Source: Cercophora sp. LCS_1 (lineage: Eukaryota > Ascomycota > Sordariomycetes > Sordariales > Lasiosphaeriaceae). Taken from it: 64,000 nt of DNA. The stretch's first letter is position 1; each line of letters starts with the position of its first letter. The stretch is taken from contig JAPZLL010000071.1 in NCBI GenBank assembly GCA_036250225.1, forward strand, positions 50,010 to 114,009, read 5' to 3'. A model generated the notes under the pieces. That model made no database searches and was not told where the DNA came from. It saw only the letters and a list, made by a program, of their open reading frames with translations. Of this stretch, positions 33,577 to 45,126 are shown one piece after another. The translations under genes were made by a program, and so were the position numbers.

Positions 33577-33978
33577 CTACCCGCTCCCAAGCGTCCACTG
33601 AACAGAGGCGCCACCACAATCCAGAACGCCTGCGACACTGACTTTTCCGCCCTTCTGCTTCTGAGCAATCGCTTCGCGAATAAGATCTTGCGCATCCTGG
33701 TCGCCGAGAGTCGTGGCCTGGCCAGTGGTGGCACGCGCGCTGAAGCTGCAGCTCTTGTAGGCAAGGAGAGTCCTGAGTTCACGAGTAGCGACCTCCCATG
33801 CAAACGGTGCAACGAACAGCCCGGGCTGATTGACGTGGTTGGTGGCTGTTAAGAGAGCTTGACAGTCATCGACAACGGCCAAGACACCGGATGATGCAAA
33901 GGTCGAGTTGCCGCATCTCGGGGCCGCATTGGCGGATGCGAGGAGGATGGAGAGGCTAGCGATAGTTGTAGGCTTCAT
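33577..33978 (-). CDS. Hce2/Ecp2-type secreted effector
   Basis: Single exon, 133 aa. A signal peptide (MKPTTIASLSILLASANA) is followed at once by the Hce2 domain (homologs of the Cladosporium fulvum Ecp2 effector): RCGNSTFASS, VVDDCQALL, then YKSCSFSARATTG, LGDQDAQDLIREAIAQ, and GGKVSVAGVLDCGG near the C-terminus. The four cysteines (CGNSTF, DDCQ, SCSF, LDCGG) are at the usual family positions, expected to make two disulfides. Length fits the stand-alone class of the family. The ATG at 33976-33978 is preferred because the upstream extension starts with GTG. A TATA box lies about 105 bp upstream. Hce2 proteins are secreted and in some species act in host interaction; the target here is unknown. 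Confidence 0.8.
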   Translation of the reverse strand: MKPTTIASLSILLASANAAPRCGNSTFASSGVLAVVDDCQALLTATNHVNQPGLFVAPFAWEVATRELRTLLAYKSCSFSARATTGQATTLGDQDAQDLIREAIAQKQKGGKVSVAGVLDCGGASVQWTLGSG

Positions 33979-35395
33979 GTTTTGGTTGGTGGGTTGGGTT
34001 GAATCGTGATTCGGGGGTTGTGGTTGTTGATGCACACTCTTATTGCGGTTGTTTGATCGGACTTGGGCGATTGCTTCACCATTATATACCTAGGTAGCTA
34101 CCTCAATACCGCAGTTCCCCAGTGTGCAGCGTTTATGACTGCTTACTCCCATTGACTTTAATTTTAGGCCGGGCCGTTTACCGATCCACGTGCGGTCGAC
34201 GGGTGGAAGAATTCGAACGCGAACCTAGCGGTGTAAAATGATCTAGTTCCTGCATTGCGGCGTAGTCAGGCCGAGCGGCTCACCGATCCCGATAAGGACC
34301 GCGGTGGTGGTTCGGCTCAGGTCGCTAAGGTAATCAATTATAACACGGCACGACCACATGGCGAGGCACAGTGCAGATGAACCGTCATCAGCCCATCCAG
34401 CCTTTAAAAGAAAGACACGCTTATAAGTTCAGGCACTGAATCCCCAGGCGGTGATTGTCGATGCATTTACCCCGACTTACCCGGAGGACAATCTGTGGGT
34501 AGTCAGCCTTGTCCAGACTCTCGGAGCGGAGCCCTCGACCCCTAATAACCAACCCGGCACGCTTGCAGTGGATGGACATGTAGCCGAGATGCACGTCGTC
34601 GGAGATAACACCGGGCTGAGCTGCTCTGAAATTTCGAAACCACAATCTTTCCCTCACCAGCGAAGTTGCTGAGAAGACGAGTTCACAAAGGGCACAAGCA
34701 CTATTTGCGGAAGGGGTCGCACTGGTGGTGATACTCTGCGGCTCTGGCGCCCCTTTGCCCTCAACCCGACAGAAGATGGCCTAGTGCAACTTCAACGAGT
34801 CCAAACCCAAGGAAGCCACCACGCCGATTGCCAGCAAGATGGCCGCCGGATGAGAAGCGCATTAATTATCACCATGCCTGGCTGCAATCTCTCTTAACCG
34901 GGCTCAAGCCCGGCCTGTCCTCACCCAACATTTGCTCAAGCTATTACCGGAGCCTGAGCCAGGGTGGGCAGGGTTACGTGCGCGAGGTACGAAAAATGGA
35001 AATTTTGCGTGCCCAGGTTCGCCACACACAACAACCCTTATCAATGTGAGCTTGTCGTGCACAGGCCTAGAAATGTGGTGCGGGCTTTTGCGCTGTTCGA
35101 CGCCGACAAGCTCCCGGGCCCGCCAAGCGACGAAGACAAGTCGGCGGGAGGCTGTAGGCGTCGGTGGGTGCGTCAAGCTCGTAAAACCATGCCTTTGGGG
35201 ACCAAAACTTGACACAGAGGACGAGAACCGGGTCTCGAAGTGAGGCAAGCACTCAATCCATTCACCCTCTCTAGCTTCCAAGCCGGCTTCAAATTGGTAG
35301 GCTCCATCTCCCGGTTTCCAGTCTCCTCTACGTCACCATCATTGTCTTGTAAATCCATCTTGTCACATGCGTCATCTTTTTCCTCCAAATCGATC
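33979..35395. other. Intergenic
   Basis: This carries the promoter of the Hce2 gene on the left and the 3' side of the Clr5-ankyrin gene on the right. Between them only short frames without domains are seen. Confidence 0.45.
34082..34088 (-). promoter_or_regulatory. TATA box of the Hce2 effector gene
   Basis: On the minus strand the sequence reads TATATAA, about 105 bp before the ATG at 33978. Confidence 0.5.
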
Positions 35396-38300
35396 TCAAT
35401 GTGAATCGCCTTCTTCCCAGGAATCACTCTCCTCTGATTCATCTTCCTCCTCTGGTTCATCCTCCTCCTCCTCTGGTTCACTCTCCTCCGCAGATCCACT
35501 ATTCTTTAATGCGTCATCCTCCTTCAGCACATGACGCAGCATTTCCTCGTCCTCAAGTTCCCACTCCCTATAGGCTCTCAGCATCTTACCCGCAGCCATG
35601 TGCCCTTGGTATTCCGCCAGTGCTATGGACCTGACATATTGTCGCCGCCCATCGTCTGTCGTCTTCGCCCCGTGATAAAGGAGCAATTGGATCATGTCGA
35701 TTCTTCCATGCTCTGCAGCACCTTCGAGGGCGGTCCGACCTTTGTGTTGAGACCCCGGTGCATTTACATCTGCACCAAGTTCTATCAGATGCTTTGCGAT
35801 TCCGAGTTGACCTGTGATGCAAGCGAATTGGAGGGCAGTTGCTCCAGCTTCTCTCGGAGCTGCCGCATTGACATTGGCTCCTGCTTCTATCAAGACGTGG
35901 ATCATATCCGGCTGGCCAACTTCGATCGCGCGCTGGAGGGGTGTGCGGGCATAAGCCTCGCCATAGGCTCGCCCATCACTCATTTCGTCAACATCCGCGC
36001 CCGCGCGGATTAGCGCACTGACGATTTCTAAGGATGAGGTCTGGATTGCATGCAGAAGTGCTCCATTGACATTAGCCCCAGCTTCGATTAGAACAAGGGC
36101 AACTGCCAACCCCTCTCTCCGGATAGCGTAATGGAGAAGTGTCCACTCCCCATATAACCCAGTGGCGTTAACATCGGCACCGGCATCGATCAAGAGCTGG
36201 AAAATGCCCAACTCCCTTCGTACGACCGCAACCCACAATGGAGGGAACTGGGCTTTGGTGAATATCGCTGGGAATCCAGCCGTTAGGAGAAGCTGAACCA
36301 TCGCCGTTCGGTGCTCTTTTGATCGGCAAGCTATGGCGAGAATAAGGGGCAGTTCTTCCGGAATGCCACTTGCTTCATCCGATGTAAAACCCCACTGTCT
36401 CTGGGAGAGTATTGATGCCATGGACACAAGACCGTTGTATGCCAACACCAGCCAAGTACTTTGATCTGGCTCACATCCGCGATCGAGGAGGTGAACAAAA
36501 GCGGCTTCGTCGTTCGCGAAGGCCGCATATGTGAGCAGAGACCCTCGAACTGCCCCATTCTTGAGCGCCGGACATGGCATGGTTCTTCCCCATTGTTCAT
36601 GTTTGCGGCCTGCACGCAAGAAGCCGAGATCGTCTAGATTGATCGACGGAAACCAATCGCAAGAATCGTCAAGGTCGTAACGACTAAACGGGAGTTTGCA
36701 TGTGATGAGGCGTGACGAATTGAGGTCAAGGAGGTGAAGGAGTGAAATATCCGCACTCTGCCAAATTGCAATGCCAACTGCAGTGGCCTCAAGAATGTGT
36801 AGCGGCATATTGTCGGGTCGCTTCTTAAGCAGTTGGTGGATGACAGCTGGATCGTGTCCCCGGTGTAGAGCCGCGCATAGGGATCCTGGGGTGTACTTGA
36901 TCAAGTCCGGATAATCTTGGGAGAGTTTTGCAAACGCCGAACTATCTTCTAGCAGAAGCACTGACTGAAGCACTGGCGATCTCAAGGTGGCCGTGGCTTT
37001 CGTTGACGCTCCAAACTGAATGAGAAGCTCAGCCAGCCGCCAGTAGCCGTTCTGGAGAGCTTCGGGGAGCTCTGTGCCGTTCATATGAGCTCCATTGTGG
37101 AGGAGAAACTTGAGGCTGTCGAATACATTTTGGCGCTCCTTGCCGAAGCTTTCCTCATTGAAGGACGAATACTGAGACACCAAGTAGCTGATAATGCCAT
37201 TTCCGTCTTTGAATTGTTCCCGTGGATCACCACCGGCCTTGACCAAGGCCGACACCAGGTGGGGATAATCTTTGAACGATGGATAGATGATACCAACGAC
37301 CAGCCGCATTTCTCCCCCCAGTGGCTTGGCACTATAGCGGAGGAGGGTGATTGCGCAGTTCGAGTTTTTGAAAACTAGCGCCAGTCGAAGAGATGTGAAA
37401 AATGGTAGCTTTTGGAGTTTTTCCTCGTAAAATTCCCCCTCCCAGAAGAAATCCATAGCTGGAGGAAATGGCCGTGAGTTTGGAAGTGCTTCGTTCGTCG
37501 AGGCGCCCCTCTGCGCAAGAAGCGAAACGATGTCACGTTCACCCCTCTGACAGGCCAGCATCAGTGGAGAGAGATCACCTGCCGTCGAGTTCAGCGGGCA
37601 ACCCAACTCCGCCAGTAGCTCACAGGCTTGGACCCTGCCGCAGTAAACAGCTGCAAGCAATGGGGTAATGCCAATACTATTCGAAGTCGCTATGGTTGTC
37701 GGTGAGTGGCTGAACAAGAGGCGGATTACATCACAGTTGCCGGCCAGAGCTGCTGCAATGAAAACGTCGGCGTTGATGCAGTCGGAAAGAGGATACATCC
37801 GGCAGTTGATCGTGGCGTGTGCCTCTAGCAAGTAGTGTGACATCGCGAGCGCGGTTGACGTCCCGATTAATTTATTGCCTTCATCTCGGTACCCCGCCGC
37901 ACAACTCAGAGCAGTAGCTCGCCGCACACACCCAACGTTGCACTTTCTTGTTTGTTGAAGATCAGCGCCCTTTCCAACAAGGAGCTTGAGGAATTCCACA
38001 TCTCCGAGCCTCGCAGCAGCCAAGCCGAGAATGGATGGATAGGGGCCTTGAGTTGGATTGTTGACATTCGCTCCCCGAGAGACGAGAAGATGAGCCATCT
38101 CCAACTGGGTCTCCTGCAGTTGAGGTGCCCCGTATGAGGAATAATCTGAGACTATTTCTAGAGGCGCGCGCTTGTGAGAAAACTTGAGATCTGGGTCTGC
38201 CCCCTGGTCCAACAAAAGTCGCAAAAGATCTGGTCTTCGCTGCATTACGGATACCTGGACGGCGGTACATGTCCCCGGCGCCCAATAAGCATATCGAATT

Positions 38301-39526
38301 GGGCTATTAGGGTCATGGCCACATGACAAGAGCCATCTGATTGTGTCAAGCGCTTCTTCTGTATTGCTGCCGACAGCGGCACCGAACAGATTCTCCACAA
38401 ACGCCGAGATAGAGATATCGTTTATTGTGAGTGTGGAGAAATCAAATCGGTGACGTGTCAAACCAGACCAGCGAATCACGTCGTTGATTTGTTTCCAGTT
38501 TTTCTGGGGGGCTGAGTCCGAGAAAAGGCAGTTTGACAGTCGATAGATGACGATTTTCAGGAGCTCATGAGAGACGCTGGGTCTCGGTAGCCCAGCCAGA
38601 ATAGCGGCACGTTGGAGGTTCTCGCCTTCATATAATTCGGGCATTGTGACCCCGATGACTGAGGCAAGTCGTGACAGTCCGGTGCTTGTCGCAGAAATTT
38701 CCGACATGCGCCGCGCCGAAAGATCAACTGTGTAGCACAGGCTCTCCAATGCGAGCCCGGGCTTGTCGTCGTCGACACGGCTGGGAGGAGAGGGGATTGC
38801 ATTGCTCAGTGCTGGTTTTCTGCCAGTCAGAATAGGGAGCTTGCTGAAGTCGGAGCCATGGCAATCAGTTTACTCACCGACAGAGAGCTCTGTCTGAACT
38901 CGAAACCAGGGTAGAGTTGACGGCCAAGAAAACTCCAGAGGCATTGGAGCCGGGGTGCAAACAGCAACATGTAACTCCGACAGCGATGTTTGCGTTGAAT
39001 CTGCTGTTAAATTTCAGTTAGTATTCAGATGAGTAACAAGTACGGGGCATGTGGAAGGTCAAGGGGATCCATACTCTGAGTTGCTTGAACAGCAGTCTGG
39101 CTCGTCCACTTGCAATCTCGGTGAAGGTTTGTCGCCTTGGCCACCTTTTCTGGCTTCAGTCGTTTTCCGTAGTGAATGACCTCACTTTCCTTGCCCGCAC
39201 GTTTGCGCTTCTTGATATTGCTGTCGATCTCATTCCATGTTGCCTTGTCGATGTTTCGACGAAAGTTCCACTGCTTCAGCTTGTATTCCAGCTGTGCCTT
39301 CCTAGATGAGTATCGTCGTCAGCTACTTCCATCAATCGTTTCGGCGAAGCAGATGAGGGAGCAGAGAGAGAGCGTACGTGACACAGATCCCGAGCCCCTG
39401 CACTTCCACAAGCAGGTCTTTGAGCGGAGCCTCGTCGATAATGTACCGACGCCAGATCGTGTCTCTATGCTTCATCCACTCTGCCTCGGAATACTGCGAG
39501 ACTGTCTTCTTGGTGAGAGAGCTCAT
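35396..39526 (-). CDS. Clr5-domain ankyrin-repeat protein
   Basis: Four exons (39378-39526, 39075-39301, 38878-39003, 35396-38811) stay in frame for 1305 aa. The N-terminus is a Clr5 domain: YSEAEWMKHRDTIWRRYI then, across the first splice, TKAQLEYKLKQWNFRRNI, matching the 'W..hr..I..LY...A.leyklkkWg.rkN' pattern. A nuclear-type basic stretch (IKKRKRAGK) follows. From about residue 290 the protein carries many ankyrin repeats; those near the C-terminus are nearly canonical (HVLIEAGANVNAAAPREAG, TALQFACITGQLGIAKHLIE). It ends in a strongly acidic Glu/Ser tail (about 35 residues). Clr5-ankyrin proteins are common, fast-evolving and mostly uncharacterised in ascomycetes; DNA or chromatin binding through Clr5 is an inference. 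Confidence 0.82.
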
Positions 39527-41704
39527 GATTGCGGCGACAACAGTGAGGCCGAGATGACGAATAAATACGTGTTTGAGCAAAAATTCAGAGCAGAATTTCG
39601 AGTTGTCGGATGAACATTGGCTTTTCGGGTCCAGGCGGTGAGGTCGGATGGAAGGGCTGCGACAAACGGCTTCCATTGGCTCAATCCACAATCTGAAATG
39701 CGTTTATGTATGTAAGGTGCATGGCATATAGCATACAGGCAAGACCCCTGTTTTAGCAACCAATCCAGACCAACCAGCTGGTTACCTACTCTTGGAGGGG
39801 GGTTTTGCTGTTGCTGAAGCGAGCCTGCTGGCTCGAAGCTCAAACGGATAAACCCCCGACCGACCGACTCCAACAGCCCCACCGGCAATGCCAGCCAACC
39901 AGAAAAACCTCCTGGCATCGCAAGAGCGAATCGCGTCTTGACAAGGTCCCATTTTCGTGGCTTCGCTTGCAACGACCTTCGATTGGCTCTATCCACAATC
40001 TGTTTCCCCCAGCCATGGACCCCTGGACTCTGACTTTCTTAAACCCTCGGCACTCCCATCATCTCAATCCACACCAACTGCAAAAGCACGTTGACATTCG
40101 TGCATGGTCTCCTGGTTTTTCCCACTTTGCCCACAAACACAATTGTGCAAGTTGCAAAAGAATCAGAGCTTTGATCATGGACATCACACTCGAGGCCATC
40201 ATCGCCATGATTGCGCTGGCTACAGCACTCCCGTCCACTATCCTCATCTTGTGGAAGTGCATCCAGCGTCGCCGTAGGGCCCGCCGGAGAAAAGGTGCGC
40301 CCATTCTGACCCATCGACCACACGCAAATTACCAGCTTAGTACCTAGGTAGCTAATGTGATCTCGTGTGGTAGCTCGAGATGCCTCGCCCCACCAGACAA
40401 CCGACCCACTCGCTCGAAGCCGCCGGGGGATACGGATCCTCAGTATTCCTATCGCAGTCGCCCTTGAGAGCGATATCCAGCTGCTCCATCATCCCTATGA
40501 TGGTTAGCAGGGCATGCAGCATGTGGGTTGCATTTGGGTTTTCTTAGACTTTGTTTCGTTGGATAGAGAGCACTGGGGTATGTTATCACGTTACATGTAT
40601 CGCAAACGTCTTATTGAAAGATCGAGCTTCAGTCACGGCCGGCGCGAGGGGACATGAAATACACCTTGTTCGACTTCTAAAATTCTACTTTCCTCCCTTT
40701 GAGATTTTTGAGGGCTCAATTAGACAGCACGGCCACGGAGCACCTTTCCTCCAATCGCATCGTAATCTGTGCCATTCCGGCCCCCACTTGTGGATCTCTG
40801 ATGCTGGTGCTGCAAGATCCACACATGCCGTGTCCTCGAATCGTGACACTACCAGCAGTCTATCACCAGCTGTCGTGGTTCGCTGCTTGACCCCTCGGCT
40901 CTTCTCCTGTCGGAGACGGGTAACCTGGGACGTGGTCAAAAGAGGAGCTAACCAGAACGAGGATGCCCAACCCGTTCCAATGGGTTCAGACGAGTCAACT
41001 CTACAAAACGACATACATGCAGTTCGTCTCACGAGACTTTTTTTTTTTTAGCGACAGTTTGATACCCCATGTACCCGTAACTGGATGCTAGGAAGGCTCG
41101 CCCAAGCAGATAGCCCTTTCATAGAGGTTGCAGATGCCTGATGTGAGAAGCTGCTTTGAAGCGGGCGGTTCTGCTTCTGAGATTGGAACTGCGATTCGCT
41201 GCCTCGCTTACGAGCCTTTTTGTCGCTTTGTTTACTTGCACCAGCGAACAGACCCAAAAACTCAAAAAAAAAAAACCGACGAATCGCACGAGTCGCACTG
41301 TTAGGGGACTTGACGGCAGTCAGCGAGATATTTGGAAATGAGGCTCTATTGGATGCGTTGTGGCCAGACGTTGACAAGTTCCGGCGACTTCTGTTGGAAC
41401 TATCGGTCTGATTCGCTCTTGTAGGTGATAAGTGGAGTGCAACGGAGACATATTTGTCCCAGTTCGCGCGGGGCAGGTGCTCAACATTAGAAACCGAAGT
41501 CTGGCTCCGAAAGCGGAGAGGGGTCTTTGGCAGCTCCTGCCCAAAGCGACCATTGCTGCCTGCTCCAAACATCTCTTAGGATCAACCAAACAGCGAATCC
41601 TCGCAAAACACGCTAGTATTCCCGGCTCTCACCTCTTCGAGCGCTGCTGCTTTCCCCTTTCCAGTAGATGACAGAACTACCCAAAGCGCGCACATTAAAA
41701 AACC
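39527..41704. other. Long intergenic region
   Basis: Apart from the short ORF at 40177-40347 (separate entry), I see only frames without domain support. A T-run (41039-41049) and an A-run (about 41263-41272) are present. Confidence 0.45.
40177..40347 (+). CDS. Possible small single-pass membrane peptide, 56 aa
   Basis: The frame opens MDITLEAIIAMIALATALPS, giving one membrane segment of about 22 residues, followed by a strongly basic stop-transfer stretch (QRRRRARRRKG). Peptides of this plan are often the first exon of uncharacterised fungal proteins: a donor-like GTGCGC occurs inside the frame just after the basic run. No continuation was found. It could be a genuine micro-protein, a first exon or chance. 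Confidence 0.3.
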   Translation: MDITLEAIIAMIALATALPSTILILWKCIQRRRRARRRKGAPILTHRPHANYQLST

Positions 41705-43985
41705 ATGGATACAGGCCTGTTCGTTTGCGATCCTTGTCGTGGCATCGATTTCACACAAGCCCTTGACGCGCTGGAGAAAGGATCTCTCGATAGTAGAGCA
41801 ATCCTTCTCGACAACGATGCGAATCGTTTCCTGGCTCCAGTGCAAACACAATGCGCGTTCTGTGCGCTCATCTCCAGTACTGTAACAGAGCAAATGCCCA
41901 ACAGCCAAGGATTCAAGACTGGATTCCGTCTCTGGGGCTTTTCCCTCCTTCCGAACAAGAGCAGCATAGGCCTCGGCCATTTTAAACATGACGTGTTGCT
42001 AAGACTGGGCGCTAAGGACAGTCTGCTGGTTGCGGTTCTTCCAGAGAGCTTGACCGCCCCAAGAAATTCTAGAGGCATGTCAAACAGTCGCGCTCAACGA
42101 ATGGCCTAGCTCTTAGAGGCTGACACCAAAAGACTTTCCCTGGAGAACTGGGCAAACGAACGATATCACGGCAAGCTGTACTGTGTGCTATTTCGGCAAT
42201 GGCGGACCTGGCCTGCTGAGGCCGCGAGCTGTGTCAAGGTCATTCAACGCTGACGCAGCCCGACTGTGGATAAGCAACTGCAAGAAACACCACGGAAAGA
42301 CGTGCGCGAGTTTGGTGCCCTCGTTGGAAATCTCGGGCATGAAGTTTGTGGACTGCGATGTGGGTATTGTCGTCAAAGCACACCCGTCGATGCGTTGGGT
42401 GGCCTTGAGCTACCGATGGTGCCCAGCGATACCAACTACCCTCCACGACATCTCACAAGCATCGGCATCGGTTCGAGATGCCATGCAAGTCACCAAAGGC
42501 CTGGGTTACCGATACCTCTGGGTTGATAAGTACTGCATCGACCAACGCAACCCTAGCGAGAAAGCAGACCAAATCGGCAAGATGGATTTAATCTACTCGA
42601 ATGCAGAGCTGGTCATTATCGCAGCGGCTGGCCCCGATGAGCGGTACGGTCTCCCGGGCGTCGGGTCGACTCCGCGCTTTACCCAACAAGTCGTTCGGTT
42701 CAACGGCATCACCGCCCTGAACACGGCGCCCAATCCAATCGCCGTGGTGTACAAATCCGAATGGTGGAGGCGAGGTTGGACCTTCCAAGAGTGTCTGCTT
42801 CCTCGACGACGTCTCATATTCACTGAGCACGAGAGCTTCTTCGAATGTTCCTGCGCCAACTGGCGCGAGAGTTTGGGCGGTGTCGAACACATTGCTGATC
42901 CGCGGTCGGTAGCCTGGGACGATTGGGTGCCGTGGATGACCCTCCTGCGAACCGAGGGACACCTTCCATTCCAGCAGGACAGCCGGCGGACAAGGGCCTT
43001 GTTATCAAATACCCATCATTTTGGACCCCTCATAGAGGCCCTTTATGGGCCCATCCGCCATTGTTTACGTGGTGTCTTCCAACCAAAGGACACTAGGCCA
43101 AATGCACGGCAGCTCGAACGCATTGAAGACGCGCTCGCCAGGCGATTCTTCCATTTTTCTAATCTCGTGAGCCGGTACACGACACGTGTGCTCACCAATG
43201 ACGCCGACTCGCTCAGGGCCGTGAAGGGTATTCTCGTGTTCTTGGCCAGGAGTCCATACCCAACACTAAATATTGCGGGATTACCATATGTCCCGCTAGA
43301 CCATTCACTCCGAGAGTTCGCTGAGCTGGAAACAGTTGCTGCATTATCTTGGTATCACGACGAGAGAAACGCTTCTCTCCCTCGACGGAGACCCGACTTC
43401 CCATCCTGGACCTGGGCCGGCTGGGCCGGCTCCGTACGCTGGCTTCGCTCCGAACACGTCCACATGGCGTCACGCAACAGCATGACTCCCAGGCTGCGGG
43501 AGCTTGCCTTAGAATCAGCCAATGGGGTAGTTTCATCGGCACCAGACTATTTGCAAATAAGGGAGCCACTTGACAACTGCCCAGACTCGGCGGTAGCCTT
43601 TCACTTTGAAGCTCCGCTCGTTCATGTGGATTGCTTCTCTTTTGCGCAAGGGCACGACCATTGGCACGATGTCCGGGTACGGGGAAGGAAGACGTGGGCG
43701 GAAGAGCGGGCACGAGCGCCCACCGAAACACCAACCGAGTTTGTCCAACGTCTCAAGGACGGCAGTTGGTCATGCCTGTGGGTCAGCGACCACTTCGAAG
43801 GCGGACAGTTCCCGGAGCCGGGATCAGAATATTTTAGCTTCCTCTTGGTTGTTGAGTGGCGAGAAGACGGGACAGCCACCCGCACGGGTGCTCTTTTCCT
43901 CGTGAGCAACCTAGACACGACCGTGAAGCCGGCCGCTCTAATTCCGGAGCGAGAGGTTCAATGGGCCAAGGTGCGCTTGGTCTAA
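41705..43985 (+). CDS. HET-domain protein (degenerate core motif)
   Basis: Two exons are inferred: 41705-42078 and 42146-43985, with a 67-bp intron, GT..AG, CTGAC branch near 42120; 737 aa. The N-terminus has the CDPCRGIDF ... CAFCALI cysteine pattern found at the start of many HET proteins. The pre-domain (LWISNCKKHHGKTC) leads to the HET core: WVALSYRWCP (family SYVWG/SYCWG), GYRYLWVDKYCIDQ, IYSNAELVIIAAAG, then WWRRGWTFQECLLPRR. The C-terminal part holds RPDFPSWTWAGW, as expected. The SY-x-W-G glycine is Cys here and the usual Val/Cys is Arg. The intron is inferred from frame only; an alternative would be a separate short protein ending at 42109. Confidence 0.75.
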
Positions 43986-44129
43986 CAGCTCGCATGGAGA
44001 TGCGCCACCCCTTAGGCACTTGGAAACAGCCGAGCATTATAATTTACAATGAACCAGCGGACACGACCCGTCCATCTTGGCCAACACAACTCTGCATCAC
44101 TAAGGAGGAACAACTTCTGGTCTCAACAA

Positions 44130-44861
44130 TCACAGCTTGCTCTTCTCCCTCACCAGCCCCGCGTTTCCCTCCAGCCCAGCCCTCGTAACCTCATCATCCC
44201 CCGGAATCACCATCTCGAACGTCTTCTCGACAACCGCATACTCGTAATACCCACACCGCGCAATCGGCTTGATTTTCCTTACATCCACCCGCCCATTTGT
44301 AAGGACCTCATCATCAATGTGTACCGCAACAACCCGTCCAACGACCAAGTCCACACTCCCCAGCGGTGGTCTCCCAGGAAGTCTCAGGGTGGAATGATAG
44401 ACGCACTCAAACCGCACCGGACTATCCCGCACCATCGGCACCGGATTGGTGTCGTCACCTGGTAGATTTGTGCTATAGTTCTTTTCCAATCCCGCGATTT
44501 CAAACTCGTCAATCCCGGGAGGAAGCTGTTGGGCCGTCTTGTTGACTGCGTGCCGGAGGGCGTAGGTGGCCATGTTCCAGACGAATTTGCCGGTGGATTC
44601 AATATTGGTAACTGTGTCTTTGCGGGTGGCGTGAGGGGTTTGGTTTGCTGCGAGGAGAATGTAGGGCGGGTCGAAAGTGAGGTTTGTGAACTGAGAGAAG
44701 GGGGCTAGATTGTGGTTTTGTTTTGGAGCATTTAGCGTGGATGATGAGGAAGGGAGGGGAAGAGAAGTGGTGGAGATCCACCCGATTGGGCGGGGGATGA
44801 CGCATGCTTTGAAAGGGTCGTAGGGGAGGTTGTGGTTGTTTTGGGAGGGGAAGTAGAGCAT
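44130..44861 (-). CDS. Flavin reductase-like / FMN-binding split-barrel protein
   Basis: Single exon, 243 aa. The pattern PYDPFKACVIPRPIGWISTTS, NLAPFSQFTNLTFDPPYILL, then RKDTVTNIESTGKFVWNMAT is that of the flavin_reduct (PF01613) family, in which the PRPIGWIST loop and the NLAPFSQF strand bind FMN. A later segment (VDLVVGRVVAVHIDDEVL) forms the final barrel strands. There is no signal peptide, so a cytosolic NAD(P)H-dependent FMN reductase or flavoredoxin-like role is likely; the partner oxygenase, if any, is not in the window. The ATG at 44859-44861 is the first in frame. Confidence 0.8.
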   Translation of the reverse strand: MLYFPSQNNHNLPYDPFKACVIPRPIGWISTTSLPLPSSSSTLNAPKQNHNLAPFSQFTNLTFDPPYILLAANQTPHATRKDTVTNIESTGKFVWNMATYALRHAVNKTAQQLPPGIDEFEIAGLEKNYSTNLPGDDTNPVPMVRDSPVRFECVYHSTLRLPGRPPLGSVDLVVGRVVAVHIDDEVLTNGRVDVRKIKPIARCGYYEYAVVEKTFEMVIPGDDEVTRAGLEGNAGLVREKSKL

Positions 44862-45126
44862 TTTGGAGGACAGTGGTAAAAGGTCGCGACGTGTGATGAG
44901 GCGGATGATGAAGGGAAGTTGGGTCTAAAGACCAGGAAAGTTGCGGTGTGTGTGGAAATGGGGGAAATGACTCGCGTTGACGCGGGGTATTGATTGATGG
45001 TGACACGGGATGAACTTGCGGAACTCCGGGACACCCGGATGCGGGCGATTCAAACTGACAGAAAGCAGTATTTTCAACTTTTGGTTTCGTGAAACAAAGA
45101 TTCAGAACCCGGCTCCTCCAACTACC

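Noticed and set aside
34150..34320. Two similar stretches (AGGCCGGGCCGTTTACCGATCC and a diverged copy ~110 bp later) as a repeat
   Set aside because: Similarity covers only ~20 bp with several mismatches; not distinguishable from chance by eye.
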